Assembly: GCA_017163975.1 (NCBI GenBank)
Contig: JAFFSR010000395.1
Coordinates: 1,930,001-1,994,000 of the forward strand
Length of the DNA: 64,000 bases
Reading direction: 5' to 3'
From: Anastatus disparis
Taxonomy: Eukaryota; Arthropoda; Insecta; Hymenoptera; Eupelmidae
This document shows positions 10,304 to 22,112 of the stretch, in pieces (the stretch's first letter is position 1; each line of letters opens with the position of its first letter). The notes under the pieces are model-generated. The model was not told the origin of the DNA. It did not search any database and saw only the letters and a list, made by a program, of their open reading frames with translations. The translations under genes and the position numbers were made by a program.

Positions 10304-11583
10304 TTAGGCATTAAAATCCGTCATTATTTGTCTGTTTGAGTCTATTTCTAGTACGTTATCAAATTTAGCGTAAACAATGTAATTGATTGTTTCCCTAAGC
10401 GCCTGCTTGAAGCGAACTTCGATACGTAGAGCACCCGAGCGAATGAGATTCCAATGTGATAGTCAAGTGCAATAAGACAGTAACCTTCTGGATAAGTGGT
10501 TCAGCTGATATCGATACCCTCTTTGAGAAAATGTATACCAGTACCGGAGAATAGCGTGTGATAAGCGTCTACATAGAGTTTATTATTTTATGTGTATTTT
10601 AGCTATAGGGGTTTGCTTGGTATCTTTACTCCATCGACGCAAAGAGAAAGAAAATTGATAGATTAATGTTGAAATTCGAAAGGATTTAATTGTCGATTGC
10701 CGTTGAAGGTTTGGTTACTCATAAAACCTATGATGATCCTTTTTGGCAACTGACCCAATATGACATTATCAAGAGTATCTCCTAAAATCTCGCCATGTAG
10801 AGTGAATAATTTGACTTCTATTCTTGTTATTTGGCATTTTGCAGTTGTTTCAGCCAAAGCATCAGCATGAGCCAATAGTACGGCTGGACTTACTTTAGCT
10901 CGACGGACGATTAGCGTCGCTTGTCTGATGCGTACTGAAAATTTTTCGTCATCGCTGAAATCCATCAAACAAAACGCGTCCTTGCTACGAACGAGCCTCA
11001 CTCGCATCTCAACACTATTTACTAAAAATTTGCCTTGATTAAATACATCGCAATGGAGGTGGCCAATCATATCGACAACTTTACCGACAGCTGTGAAGTA
11101 TTGACGATTCCGAGAACCGACATTGGCCCCAGCTGTTTAAATAGCAATTGCTGGTGACGCATCCATACATCCTGCTGTGTCCGCATACCAAAGTGCGGAG
11201 GTTAGGTGTGATGTTAAGGCAGGAAAAGCGTAATTTAAGAGCGTTTCTATGTAAGCTCTGTAAGGATAGGCGTTGTTTGAGGGTGAAACTAGCTTTGAAT
11301 TGAAAAAGATGTCGGTTTGCTCGAACAACGAATGTAAAAAATTATTAATAGGAGCGACTTTTGCATTCTCGGCGTTGGTTCCCACGGGTGAAATTTTCAC
11401 ACTTACTTGTAACATTGTATGGGCTAGATCGATGTAATGCTCGGTCAAACTAGGAACCGAAAATTCTGAAGGTTAATCGCTTTCATTGCTGAGAGATGAT
11501 ACAGGTTTGTAGTAGAGAAAAGAACTGCTTTCTATCGATGTTTGCGTTGGAGAAAGAGTAAAAATATCTAGTTTGCTCTTCAT
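10304..11583 (-). pseudogene. Polinton major capsid protein (double jelly-roll), broken
   Basis: The gene would encode the capsid shell of Polinton virions. It starts with ATG at 11583 (MKSKLDIFTLSPTQTSIES) and has the diagnostic FFNSKLVSPSNNAYPYRAY block, the HLTSALWYADTAG block, and MSNQTFNGNRQLNPFEFQH about 300 residues in. Codons 1-306 stay in one frame but include TAA at 11473-11475 and 11137-11139. After FQH the frame is lost. Typical C-terminal blocks (HWNLIRSGALRIEVRF, then VYAKFDNVLEID) follow in shifted frames to TAA at 10304-10306. Total length, about 427 codons, is close to normal. Confidence 0.9.
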
Positions 11584-11729
11584 ACCTTCACCACTGAACG
11601 CGTGTAGGAAAGATTTATTTATATCCAAAAATGCCGGATTCGCTTCTCAATACTTTCTTCTTTCTTCTCAATGTTTTCTTTTTTTTTGCCTATACCATGC
11701 TTACTTGTCTTCCTCTTTGTCTTTATTTT

Positions 11730-12141
11730 CTAGCTCGATGCGTTGTGTGCGGGAACACAAACTCGCGTTGACTGTCGTTTACGCTTAGCAGTAACAGCTT
11801 TATATCCACTATCTTCCATAATATCGGAAATTTTATTAGCAGCTTTTCTTTTTAAATTCCGATTCGACTCTTGAACACGCATGTTGAGAGACTTTAAAAT
11901 TCGCTCTCTTATTCGACATGTCGTCTAACACGTTCAAACTTGTTCGGACGGCTTATTTGCCTACTGCATTGGCCCTACTAGCAAGATATAGCACAATTTT
12001 TCTAAATAATCCTCCGAGAAAGCTACCGATTCCAGAGCTTCTTTGAGACGTTGAACAAGAGTAAACGTTTTTAATACCGCTTCCACCACCACCAGCCTGC
12101 TTGTCGTAGTAATGAATATAATAACTCATATCGTTATGCAA
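11730..12141 (-). pseudogene. Polinton minor capsid protein (adenovirus pVI-like), broken
   Basis: It starts MHNDMSYYIHYYDKQAGGGG, then has the conserved IGSFLGGLFRKIVLYL hydrophobic helix (residues about 40-55), as in Polinton minor capsid proteins resembling adenovirus pVI. A TAA at 11953-11955 interrupts the frame, which continues with AVRTSLNVLDDM; after a frameshift a basic tail (NLKRKAANKISDIMEDSGYK) runs to a TAG at 11730-11732. It sits between the penton-like and major capsid genes, the order usual for these elements. Confidence 0.8.
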
Positions 12142-12267
12142 TTAACGACTACGCTTGAAATAAAGCGTTACCGTAAGCGTTCCATACTCAAATGATATTT
12201 TACGCCCATGTTAATCTCTTATATCGATAATAATATTTCAAAAGGTATGATATAGTAGAGGTATGTA

Positions 12268-12947
12268 TTAAATCGGTGCAAACTGTTTGACGACAGTTAA
12301 TTTGAATTTGTACTTTGAATTTTCCAGGGCTTCAATGCGTAAAAGTGAAGTTTCCATATCACCGACTGCATAAGGTTCGCATATGTCTGTGTAAACGTAA
12401 AGCTGATCGGATATGGCCCATACTAAACTAGCTGGTCTGTTGCCCACATTTATACTTGTTCCTGAGTTGGAAGTAACAAAAGTTCCTGTTTCTCTGCGGA
12501 CAATATCTTCAAAACCAAAAATTTGACGAATTTTTTTGTTGAAAGTCGTGTAGCGCGGCTCTTCGCAATTGCAAATCCGTTCTAAAATGTAATAACCTTC
12601 CTGGAACTCAGTCGGTTCAAGCTTCTGATGTTTACACGCCTTGTGTACTTTATTTATTCCTTCCGCAAACTGTTTGATGTTACTGTATACGCTGTAAGCA
12701 AAATTACAAAACTCGTTAGTTTTCGGAACTTTAGGCTTAGCGCTTCCTAATTTAAAAGTATAATAAGCTTCAGGTTCCTAAATATGCATAATAGTACGTG
12801 TATTTCAGCTAGACCGAGCTGCCAGCTACCGATTGATCTACTTTCACGACATAAATAAGTGGTGAAACAAGTAGTCGTATTTTCGGGAAAATAGCGCATA
12901 CTACTGTTACTCGGTAATACTAAATAAAAATCATCTAGATTATCCAT
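12268..12947 (-). pseudogene. Polinton penton-like protein, frameshifted
   Basis: ATG at 12947 (MDNLDDFYLVLPSNSSMRYF) and an N-terminal block with NTTTCFTTYL and SWQLGLAEIHV, as in the Polinton protein that precedes the minor capsid gene and is considered the penton. The frame is lost after about 60 codons. Its C-terminus is recognisable (VGDMETSLLRIEALENSKY ... KQFAP) and ends with TAA at 12268-12270. Total length, about 227 codons, may be shortened. The penton role is inferred from family knowledge. Confidence 0.65.
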
Positions 12948-13099
12948 TATTCTCAAATTCTTCCAACGTCTGATGCTTTTATCCAAGAATTAAATTTATT
13001 TAGATACCCTTTCCACTTTACAGATACCTGTTTTTTGTTTCCGCTCTCTTTGGTCCGAAAAACGCGTTCAATCTTAGAATTTTGACCTTCCAGCAGTCA

Positions 13100-13512
13100 T
13101 TATGATCCTACAGGAGCCAATTCTTCTGTATAAAAAAACCGTCAATGTCCTCTCTTTGTAAATCTCGTAACTCGTCGGTATAAAGATTTTGTCTGATAGA
13201 AAAGCGTTTAACTTTAAATACTTCCTCGCCATAATTCTTTTCGAATTCTTTCACAAAGATTCCCTTAGAGCGACTGATCCTCACGTAGTCACTAAACTCG
13301 TATTAACGGTCTTTTATTTGCCTTTGATTTTTTCTTTGCTGAAGAGCGCGCCTCTGTAAATTCGCTCGTGCCTCAGCCGCGTTATATAAATTAACCTCTG
13401 GTGGTTTCATTTTCTTACTTGAATGTACTGTATTATTATATGCATAAACTATCTTTTGTATTACATCGATGTACCTATGTGTATTGCGATGTGTGAAATA
13501 TCTCCAAACACG
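13100..13512 (-). pseudogene. Polinton integrase, C-terminal part (separated by the Gypsy insertion)
   Basis: This continues the integrase whose N-terminal part is at 24546-25092. The breakpoint falls inside a conserved WRYFTHRNTHRYID block, followed by IVYAYNNTVHSS and a basic linker (13303-13500). TAA at 13303-13305 stops the frame, but it continues with a chromodomain-like segment (FSDYVRISRSKG) and, after a slip in a T run near 13125, ends ELAPVGS with TAA at 13100-13102. That is the normal C-terminus of these integrases. The CACG at 13509-13512 is one copy of the Gypsy target duplication. Confidence 0.85.
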
Positions 13513-14121
13513 TGTAAACAAAGACAAACATTCATAACACATTTATACTTATATTCATCTTGCACATTTCATTCGAGGGTGATTAAACTCTGTACGCATA
13601 ATATGTCAAGTCTTTTACCTTGAGACTGCGATAGCCAACAATAACGTTATACATTCGCGAGAATGCGACACACAAGAATGCGACGCACACTAGGCGATCG
13701 AACTCTAACCTGCATCACATGCAAAATTCAATCAATCTTTTCCCCGAAATTACAAAAGTATCAATAATATCAACCATACGAAAGAATGCAACTGTCTTTT
13801 ACCCATAGTATAAAAACCCAAGAGTCTTTAGCTCGCAAGCTTAATTTCATACTTACCGCCTAAGGCTACGCTTTGCCTAAAATTATTGTACTAAAGGTTA
13901 AGAAGGAGAAATAAAGATAAGTTCAATTCAACAAATATATATATATATATATAAATATTCTTTTATTCTTGGATACCTATCCTAAAGAACCAACGTCCTA
14001 AATTACAAAAATAAGTTATAATAATAATTAAAATTTTATAAAATTAATGAATCAAGTTCATTAAATAAAGTTTAATGAATTAAACTATACAAACTAATAA
14101 ATACAGTTCTAACGGTTAACA
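13513..14121 (+). repeat. 5' LTR of the Gypsy provirus (609 bp)
   Basis: TGTAAACA...GTTAACA. It differs from the 3' LTR by scattered substitutions and a length difference around an AT microsatellite near 13935-13990. TATA-like sequence lies at 13809 and AATAAAG near 13910. Confidence 0.93.
13809..13816 (+). promoter_or_regulatory. LTR TATA box
   Basis: TATAAAAA within CATAGTATAAAAACCCAAG, preserved in both LTRs (second copy near 24241). Position about 300 bp into the LTR fits a U3/R promoter. Confidence 0.6.
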
Positions 14122-14126
14122 TAAAT

Positions 14127-14144
14127 TGGTGGCAGCGTAAGAGG
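14127..14144 (+). promoter_or_regulatory. Primer binding site of the Gypsy provirus
   Basis: TGGTGGCAGCGTAAGAGG begins 5 bases after the 5' LTR. The TGG start is what pairing with a tRNA 3' CCA requires. The tRNA was not identified. Confidence 0.6.
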
Positions 14145-14848
14145 ATAGTGAAGCTAAGTGATAAAAGTGATCAAATAAAACTCCGATTTCTTAAAATATT
14201 TTCTCTCAGGAGAAAACGGAGGAGTTTAAAAATTAAAAGAAGCCAAGGGATAAAAGATAATTAAACAAAACTCCGATATCTCAGGATATCTTCTCTCAGG
14301 AGGAAACAGAGAGTTTTAAGAATCAAGAAAACTTATCTTTAATCTGGTGACAATAGCCCACACTCTCAGGAGTTGACTACCAGTAGTAGAAGGGTTCATC
14401 AAGCTACGTCTGCATCCCCAGGGATAAAGAGAGGATCATCTCTACAATAAAAGAGGACTCCTGCACCGCCAGCGGTTAAAGAGACGCAGCCAACCAGATC
14501 TTCAAAACATCATCTCTTAAAAACCTTCAAGTAAGTCGTACAATAATGTTAAGCACACAGCGGGACAAGCCGAAAAATAAAGGCGTGTCTAACTTTCTGT
14601 AACATTCATTGCATTTGTAAGTTATTTATAAGACATACAACGTTTCAAGCCGGAGCACACACGCTTGAGAGGTTGACACATAGGAACATCACCCGCGTAT
14701 GTATTGTGATTATCGTGAAGACGATAACGATAGTGTAAGATCGGAAAATACCTCACGATCACCTACTTCCCTTTCTGACGTTTCTAACAATTTCTACGAC
14801 ACTGCAGACGGTCTTTATAAATGAAAAATAAATTTTAAACCCAGTAAG
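14145..14848. other. Gypsy 5' leader
   Basis: Untranslated leader between the primer binding site and gag. It contains two copies of a CTCCGATNTC...TCTCTCAGGAG segment (about 14180-14225 and 14262-14305) that can pair internally. No ORF of interest. Confidence 0.5.
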
Positions 14849-15240
14849 ATGGACAGTTTACTAAAGAAATTTAAATCCAATGAAGACATAACGCAATGCG
14901 ATCAAGACGAACAAAATGTAGTGCAAGAATTGCAACGTCAAAAGGAAAAGGCCGACGCATTAGAAAAGCAATTAATATTATTGACAGAACAATTACAAAT
15001 TTTAAATACTCAGATGACAGAAAATAAAAATCCTCCACCAATCCCAAGTATATCACCTGCAGTTAGAGACAACAACCCTAGATTAAATGTTCTCACGGGA
15101 TTAACGAGAGAACATCATTTAATAATACGTGAACTCTTAACAGAGATAAGGGAATATGATGGATCAACAGATGTTAGCGCATTTATTGATCAAATCATTC
15201 GCGCCTCCCGACAACTTAGCTCTGAGCAATGCCTCAAAAA
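14849..15240 (+). pseudogene. Gag remnant, C-terminally deleted
   Basis: It starts MDSLLKKFKSNEDITQCDQD with a coiled-coil-like stretch (residues 25-55, Gln/Leu-rich), then a Gag-capsid-like start (EYDGSTDVSAFIDQIIRAS). After about 130 codons it reads directly into protease-type sequence, so most of the capsid and any nucleocapsid have been deleted in frame. Errantivirus Gag normally has several hundred residues. Confidence 0.6.
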
Positions 15241-17628
15241 GCAAAACTTATTTAGAGGATCCGGCACCATGGTCGAAGACCCCACCCGATCGTCAGAATT
15301 ATTGGGAAGATCAGAATTACCAGACGCAATCTTTCCAACAGATGGAAAGCACTGGTATCTGTGGATGCGACCCTCAGGAACCGGAGGAAAATTATTAAAA
15401 TTCTTAGTGGACACAGGAGCAGGCATAACATTCATTAAAGACAAAGTGTTCGATCTTAATACCTGCAATCCTATAAGACAAAAATCAAAAGAAAGATAAA
15501 CAATACAGATAGTTAACGGAAATCACACAATGCTTGGCAAATGTAAATTAAATTTTTTTGGAAAGGACTTTATATATCATGTCGCAAGCAATAAAATACC
15601 TCTCGATGGCGATGGGTTATTGGGCCGAGGATGGCTACAACATTATAAAGCATTAATTGATACAGAAAAACAAAATATAAAAATTTTTGATGCACAAGAC
15701 AACCCTTTACAATTCACATTCAATGAAAAACCTGTTTATGTAAATCAAGGAATCAATCTTATAAAAATAGATATAGATATACCAGATGGAGAGTACATAA
15801 TAACCGATCTGAAAAATATAATAACACCAGCAATATATACAGTACAAAATAAAAGTATAACACGCAACATCGTTAATGAGTCAGTAAAGGAAATGAAAAT
15901 AGATACTGAAATAGAGATAGAAGAATTTCAAAAACAAAAACAAAACGTTTATGAAACAATTTTCCTACAGAAACAAGTATATAATAAACAAACGTTCATG
16001 ACAGAAAAATATTATCGTGATAAACTTATGATAGATAATACACGCTCATAGCATTTGCCGAGAGAACAGGCATTAGCAATACAAACATTAGTCAAAGAAT
16101 GCAATGATATTTTTTAATTAGAAGGAGATAATGCACCATCGCTCAAAAATATGTATCATCGTATAGATTTAACAATAAATCAACCAGTTGTTTCAAAATT
16201 ATATCGACACCCATTATCTTTACATAAGGAAATAGACAGACAAATAGAAAAATTTGAAAACGAAGGAATTATAACAAAGTCAAATTTGCTTTTTGTATCA
16301 TCTGTTTGGTGTGTTCCAAAGAACATGGATGCATCAGGAATACAAAAATATAGAGTTGTAATAGATTTCAGGAAATTAAATGAATTCACACTTCAAGACA
16401 ATTACCCATTGCCGTCAATAAATGAAATCCTTGACCAATTGGGAGGTATGAGATACTTCTCTGCATTTGACTTGGCCTCAGGCTTTTATCAAGTACCGGT
16501 TTTTCCAGAACACAGAGAGCGTACTGCATTTTCTACTCATAAAGGGCATTGGGAATTTAAACAAATGCCAATGGGCCTTAAAAACGCACCTGCTACATTT
16601 CAAAGAATAATGAATTTAAAATTACAAGGACTAATAGGCACTATATGTTTCGTATACCTAGATGACATTATAGTATACTCAAAAACCTTTAAAGAACATC
16701 TAAAGAACTTACAGATATTATTTGATCGTCTTAGAACTGCAGGCTTAAAGTTGCAACCTGATAAATGTGAATACGTAAAACCAGAATTAGAATATTTAGG
16801 ACATCTCATCACAGAAAAAGGAGTATATCCTAACCCAAACAAATTAGAATGTATAAGAAATTATAAACAACCTTCTAATCGAAAGGAAATCAGACAATTT
16901 CTAGGGTTATGCGGATACTATAGGAAATTTATTAAAAATTACGGTAAAATCACAGCACCCCTTAATAAACTAATGAGTAAAAATGTCACGTTTAATTTCG
17001 ACAATAAATGCAAAAATGCTTTTGAATTATTAAAGCAAAAATTAACATCATCACCGATATTAAAATACCCTAATTTAGAAGAGATGTTCATACTGACAAC
17101 AGATGCGAGTAATAAAGGACTTGGTGCAATTCTTAGTCAAGGTGATAACAAAAAAGGAAAAGATTTACCTTGCGCCTATACTTCATGAACACTCAATCAA
17201 GCTAAAAAGAATTATTCGACTACCGAAAAGGAATTATTAGCAGCAGTATGGGCAATGGGTCATTTTAGACATTTTCTATATGGGAAATCTTTCATTTTAA
17301 TAACAGATCATGCACCATTAGCAGGTCTCATCAAATCAAAATCACCAAAAATCAGATCTAGAATTTTTAAACTTCTATTAAAAATTACAGATTTTCAACC
17401 TATAGTAGAATATAAAAAGGGTAAATTAAATACTAATGCCGATGCTCTTAGCCGAGCATTTGTAGCAAAAAGAGAAAACCCACGAATAAAGTACGTTAAT
17501 GCTATAGAAGGTGACATAATATACAACAATACTGATAATCAGGACATAAAACAAGTTTTAAAAGAAATATTGTCTAAATACACAGAGGGACAAATATTGG
17601 AGCTCAGAGGTTTTAACAGAAAATAATT
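15241..17628 (+). pseudogene. Gypsy pol: protease, reverse transcriptase, RNase H
   Basis: One reading frame continues through four stop codons (15497-15499, 16049-16051, near 16118 and 17186-17188). The protease has the LVDTGAG active-site motif (about 15405) and a LLGRGWL block. The reverse transcriptase has VIDFRKLNEFT, FSAFDLASGFYQVPV, the QMPMGLKNAPATFQR block and the catalytic FVYLDDIIVYS. The RNase H has TTDASNKGLGAIL, then TEKELLAAVWAM and TDHAPLAGL. All catalytic motifs are intact between the stops, so decay is recent relative to the Polinton genes. The frame ends just before the nested insertion; 17629-17658 still reads as pol in another frame. Confidence 0.93.
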
Positions 17629-19141
17629 CTTCGATGCTACAGATCATTTAAAGGCCATCTCACATAGCATGAAATATCTATGAAAGCTTTCAGAAATATT
17701 TGCAAGGAAAGAATGAAAGATTTCAAACATCTTTCGATGAAAGATTTCAAACATCTTTCGATGAAAGATTGTTGAAAGCCCGCTATGTCCGCCTGAGGAA
17801 CTGCAAATAAATATTTCAATGAAAGTTTTCTGAAAGATTTCAACAAGATTTTCTAAAATATTTCATATAAATATCTAAGAAATATTTATGCAATATTTCG
17901 AAGCAATATTTAAACAATCAAATAAATCTTTCATGAAAGATTTATGAAAGATTTCAGCAATATTTACAATAACATTTCAAGAAAATATTTATGAAAGATT
18001 TCTACAATCTTTCATTGCAAGATTATCACAGTTTTAAAAATCTTTCATGAAAGATTTATGAAATATTTCAACAATATTTACGAAAATATTTCAAGGAAAT
18101 CTTTCTGAAAGATTGATGCCATATTTCATTGCAAGATTATCACCAGTATAGAAATCTTTCATGAAAGATTTATGAAATATTTCTCCTTTCTTTCAGAAAT
18201 ATATTTACTGTACATATCGATAAAATCTTTCATTAGCCTTTTGTGAAAAGTTTTAAACGGAAATGTTGTTGAAAGCCCGCTATGTCCACCTGAAAGACTG
18301 CAAATAAATATTTCAATGAAAGTTTTCTGAAAGATTTTAACAAGATTTTCTAAAATATTTCAAATAAATCTTTAAGAAATACTTATGCAATATTTCGAAG
18401 CAATATTTAAACAATCAAATAAATCTTTCATGAAAGATTTATGAAAGATTTCAGCAATATTTAAAGTAATATTTCAAGGGAATCTTTTCGAAAGATTTCT
18501 ACAATCTTTCATTGCAAGATTATTAACGTCATAGAAATCTTTCATTTTTACAATCTTTCGGTGATATCGATATAACATACATATACACACACACACACAC
18601 ATATATTCACAATAATTATAGTTTTTATTTACATGATACTATATTATATTTTGATTCATTATACTTCTATATGAAATACATATCCGCATACATAATTTTA
18701 CATTCACTTATAAAGTCGCATTTATATTGGATAAGATAAGCGCTGCGCACGTATGCATTAATCAAAGCTTTTGCCTTATATAGTAAGTCAGCTATCCTCT
18801 TACCACTAGGGGACAAAACGCGCATTGAACGCGCGTCCTCCTATCGGCATGATTAGGAAACTCAAACTTTGCAGAAAAATAACTCCTAAAAATATTTCAT
18901 TGAAAGATTTCTGAAATATTTCAACAAAATTTCTAAATCATTTCGAATAAATATTTACACAATATATCGTGGCCAGATTCAAGCAATTAAATAAATCTTT
19001 CATTGCAATACTCTAACTATCATAGAAATCCTTCATGAAAGATTTATGAAAGATTTCAGCAATATCAACAGTAATATTTCGAGAAAATATTCCTAAAATA
19101 TTTCTACAATCTTTCATTGCAAGATTATCAGAGTTACAAAA

Positions 19142-19712
19142 ATCTTTCATGAAAGATTTATGAAAGATTTCAGCAATATCTACAGTAATATTTCAAGAAA
19201 ATATTTATTAAAGATTTCCACAATCTTTCATTGCAAGATTATCACTGTTTTAAAAATCTTTTATGAAAGATTCATGAAAGATTTCAGCAATATTTACGGT
19301 AATATTTCAAGAAAATATTTATTAAAGATTACCTCAATCTTTCATTGTAAGATTATCACAGTTTTAAAAATCTTTCATGAAAGATTTATGAAAGATTTCA
19401 GCAATATTTACAGTAATATTTCAAGAAAATATTTATGAAATATTTCTGCAATCTTTCACTGTAAGATTATCACAGTTTTAAAAATCTTTCATGAAAGATT
19501 TATGAAAGATTTCAGCAATATTTACAGTAATATTTCAATAAAATATTTATGAAATATTTCTGCAATTTTTCATTGCAAGATTATCAGAGTTACAAAAATC
19601 TTTCATGAAAGATTTATGAAAGATTTTAGCAACTTTGACGGTAATATTTCGAGAAAATATTTATAAAAGATTTCTACAATTTTTCATTGCAAAATTACCA
19701 CAGTTTGAAAAA
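19142..19712 (+). repeat. 114-bp tandem repeat array
   Basis: The anchor ATCTTT(C/T)ATGAAAGATT starts at 19142, 19256, 19370, 19484, 19598 and 19712, exactly 114 bp apart each time. That is five full units with few mismatches. Each unit contains the palindrome ATCTTTCATGAAAGAT. Confidence 0.9.
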
Positions 19713-19853
19713 TCTTTCATGTAAGATTTATGAAAGATAGTGTGAAGGTTTTTGGATGAAGCATGGAGAACACTGGAGAGAAATCTTTTATAAATCTTTT
19801 AAACAGGTTTCCTTAAAAATTTCTATGAAAGCTTCCAACAATCTTTCGTTGTA

Positions 19854-20620
19854 GTCTAAGTAAACAAAAAATCTCGCAGAGAAATATTGTTGAAAGATTT
19901 TATAAAATATTCCATGAAGCTTTCTTTAAGAGATTACTACTATATTTCCTTGCAATATTACATGAAAGATTTATGAAATATTGCGTCAAGATTTTTGGGA
20001 ACAGCATGGAGAACGCTAAGGAGCAATCTTTCATAAATCTTTCAATTATGTTCTCAGAAAGATTTCGATGAAAGCTTCCAACAATCTTTCATCGCAGTCT
20101 AAGTAAACCATAAATCTTGCAAAGAAATATTGTTGAAAGATTTCATGTAATATTCCGTGAAACCTTCTTTGTGAGATTGCTACTACGTTTCGTTGCAATA
20201 TTATATTAAAGATTTATAAAAGATTGCGTGAAGGTTTCGAGGTACAGTAGGGAAAACGTATGGGAGAAATCTTTCATAAATTTTTCAAACATGTTTCCTG
20301 AAAGATTTCAATGAAAGCTTCTAACAATCTTTCATCGCAGTCTAAGTAAACCAAAAATCTTGCAGTGAAATATTGTTGAAAGATTTATGAAATATTCCGT
20401 GAAGCCTTCTCTATGAGATCGCTAATATATTTCTTTGCAATGTTGCATAAAAGATTTATGAAAGATTGCGTGAAGTTTTCGAGGTACAGCTAGGAGAACA
20501 CCTGTGAGAAATCTTTCATAAATCTTTCAATCATGTTTCATGAAAACTTTCTTTGTAAGCTTTCAGCAATCTTTCATTGTAATATGAGTAAACCAATAAT
20601 CTTGCTGAGAAATATTATTG
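19854..20620 (+). repeat. 243-bp higher-order tandem repeat
   Basis: The anchor GTCTAAGTAAAC recurs at 19854, 20097 and 20340, with a diverged copy near 20582, giving a period of 243 bp. Units share the sequence family of the 114-bp array but with an added CGTGAAGGTTT.GGGTACAGC-like segment. Confidence 0.8.
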
Positions 20621-20999
20621 AAAGATTTATGAAATATTGTTTGTAATATTTCATCGAGATTTCATGAAATATTTCAATATAATATTACTGTAATATTGCT
20701 GAAAGATTTCATTGAAAGATTTTTTATTCGTTCGTTATATCTTGCTACGAAATATTTCAACAATATGTATAAAATATTTCTAAGAAATCTTTCACTGAAA
20801 GATTTTGAAATGTTTCACTGTTTTATTTCATGCTATGTGGGATAGCAGCCAAAAGCGGTATAAAGGAAATTACACTTGTTTATTTTCGGACAGAAAAGGA
20901 ATCTAAATATGGAAAGATAGAAATAAAACAAGCATGTAAAGGAGACATTATACTAACTCCAAATTAAGAATCAATACGATACCAATAAATTATTTACGT

Positions 21000-22112
21000 A
21001 GTCATTACCCTAATTATAAAGGAGAAATTATAGAATTAAGAAATTTTGACGTTGATCGTTTTCCAAGCAGAATACGAATTAAGAGTCTAGCACAGACTCA
21101 TGTGGATTGTGAAAAAACTAGAGAAACATTAATCGCAAGAGCCCACAGCGAGGCTCATTGGGTTTATGATAAAACTATGTTTCAACTTCGTAAATATTGT
21201 TGGGAAACAAAAGCAGAAGAGGTTAAAAATTGGATTGTTACTTGCGAATACTGTGCAGAAAGAAATTTTAATAGTAGATTTAAAGCTCCAGGTACTATTA
21301 TTAATGCACCAAAAGAAATCAACGAATTATGGTATATAGATCATGCCAAATAAAAAGGATTAAAATTACTTTTTATTATAGAAGCGCTTTCAAGATATGC
21401 TAAAGTTTATCAATTGAAAAATCTAGATCAAACTACGCAGTCTATGGAAGATTTAATGAGTAAATGGGGAACACCAAAGAAAATAATCAGTGACAATGCA
21501 GCTACGTTTACATCAAGGGCGTTTCAAAATTTATTAGAAAAACATAAAATAGAATATATACCAACAACTCCATTACATCCACAATCAAATGGTATAGTAG
21601 AAAGACTTATAGGAACTTTGAAGAAAAGAATAATTGAAGCAGTTTCAAACAATAAAAGCTTTTACCTAATTATTACTGCTTATAATAGAACAATACATCC
21701 TACAACAAAATATATATCTTATGAATTATTCTTTGGACAAATCCTACCTAAAGAAGATTTTAACTCTGACAAGTTAAATTCATTAAGTAAGCGATTAGAA
21801 GAAAATACAAAGAAAGCAAAAGAAGCAAGAGAAAATATACAAAGACAAAAAGAAATTAATAAAAACACAGTAGATAATAGACAAACTTCAAGAATCAACC
21901 CACAACCAGGGGATAGGGTAAATTTTAGAACATCACATGGATTTATAGGGCCAGGAACAATTCTCACAGTCAATAATGAAAGTCATACAGTTCAGCTTTT
22001 ATTTAAAACGAAAATTCTCAGACGACATTTCAATGAGATCACGCTTATCTCGAATCCCTTCTTTGTTACAGATGAAGGCGATAATGATAATATTAACAGT
22101 CATTCTAATTGA
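21000..22112 (+). pseudogene. Gypsy integrase
   Basis: Zinc-binding HHCC N-terminal domain (AHSEAH, then CEYC, about 21138-21255). The core has the first catalytic Asp in LWYIDHAK, the second in ISDNAATF and the Glu in GIVERLIGTLK. The C-terminal part is basic, with PGDRVNFRTSHGFIGPGTI. A TAA at 21351-21353 interrupts the frame directly after the first catalytic Asp. The upstream end is degraded next to the nested insertion (20842-21100). The end overlaps the env start by about 40 bp. Confidence 0.9.

Larger units (their letters stand above)
17659..20841. mobile_element. 3.2-kb repeat-filled non-autonomous element inside Gypsy pol
   Basis: Terminal inverted repeats CACATAGCATGAAATA (17661-17676) and TATTTCATGCTATGTG (20824-20839) bound a block made almost entirely of AATCTTTCATGAAAGATT-like units. 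Extension of the pairing to GCCATCTCACATAG / CTATGTGGGATAGC is imperfect. The pol frame on the two sides can be aligned with AT left at both junctions, which suggests a 2-bp duplication, but this is uncertain. No ORF is meaningful inside. Superfamily unknown. Confidence 0.7.

Noticed and set aside
11573..11788. + strand Ser/Leu-rich frame
   Set aside because: Antisense to the capsid and minor capsid genes of the Polinton.
17637..19438. Frames containing repeated SFIERCLK or KDFSNIYSNISRKYLLKI units
   Set aside because: Translations of the tandem repeats inside the non-autonomous element.
17700..20830. CRISPR array
   Set aside because: Repeats are contiguous with diverged units, no unique spacers, no cas genes, and the context is a eukaryotic transposon.
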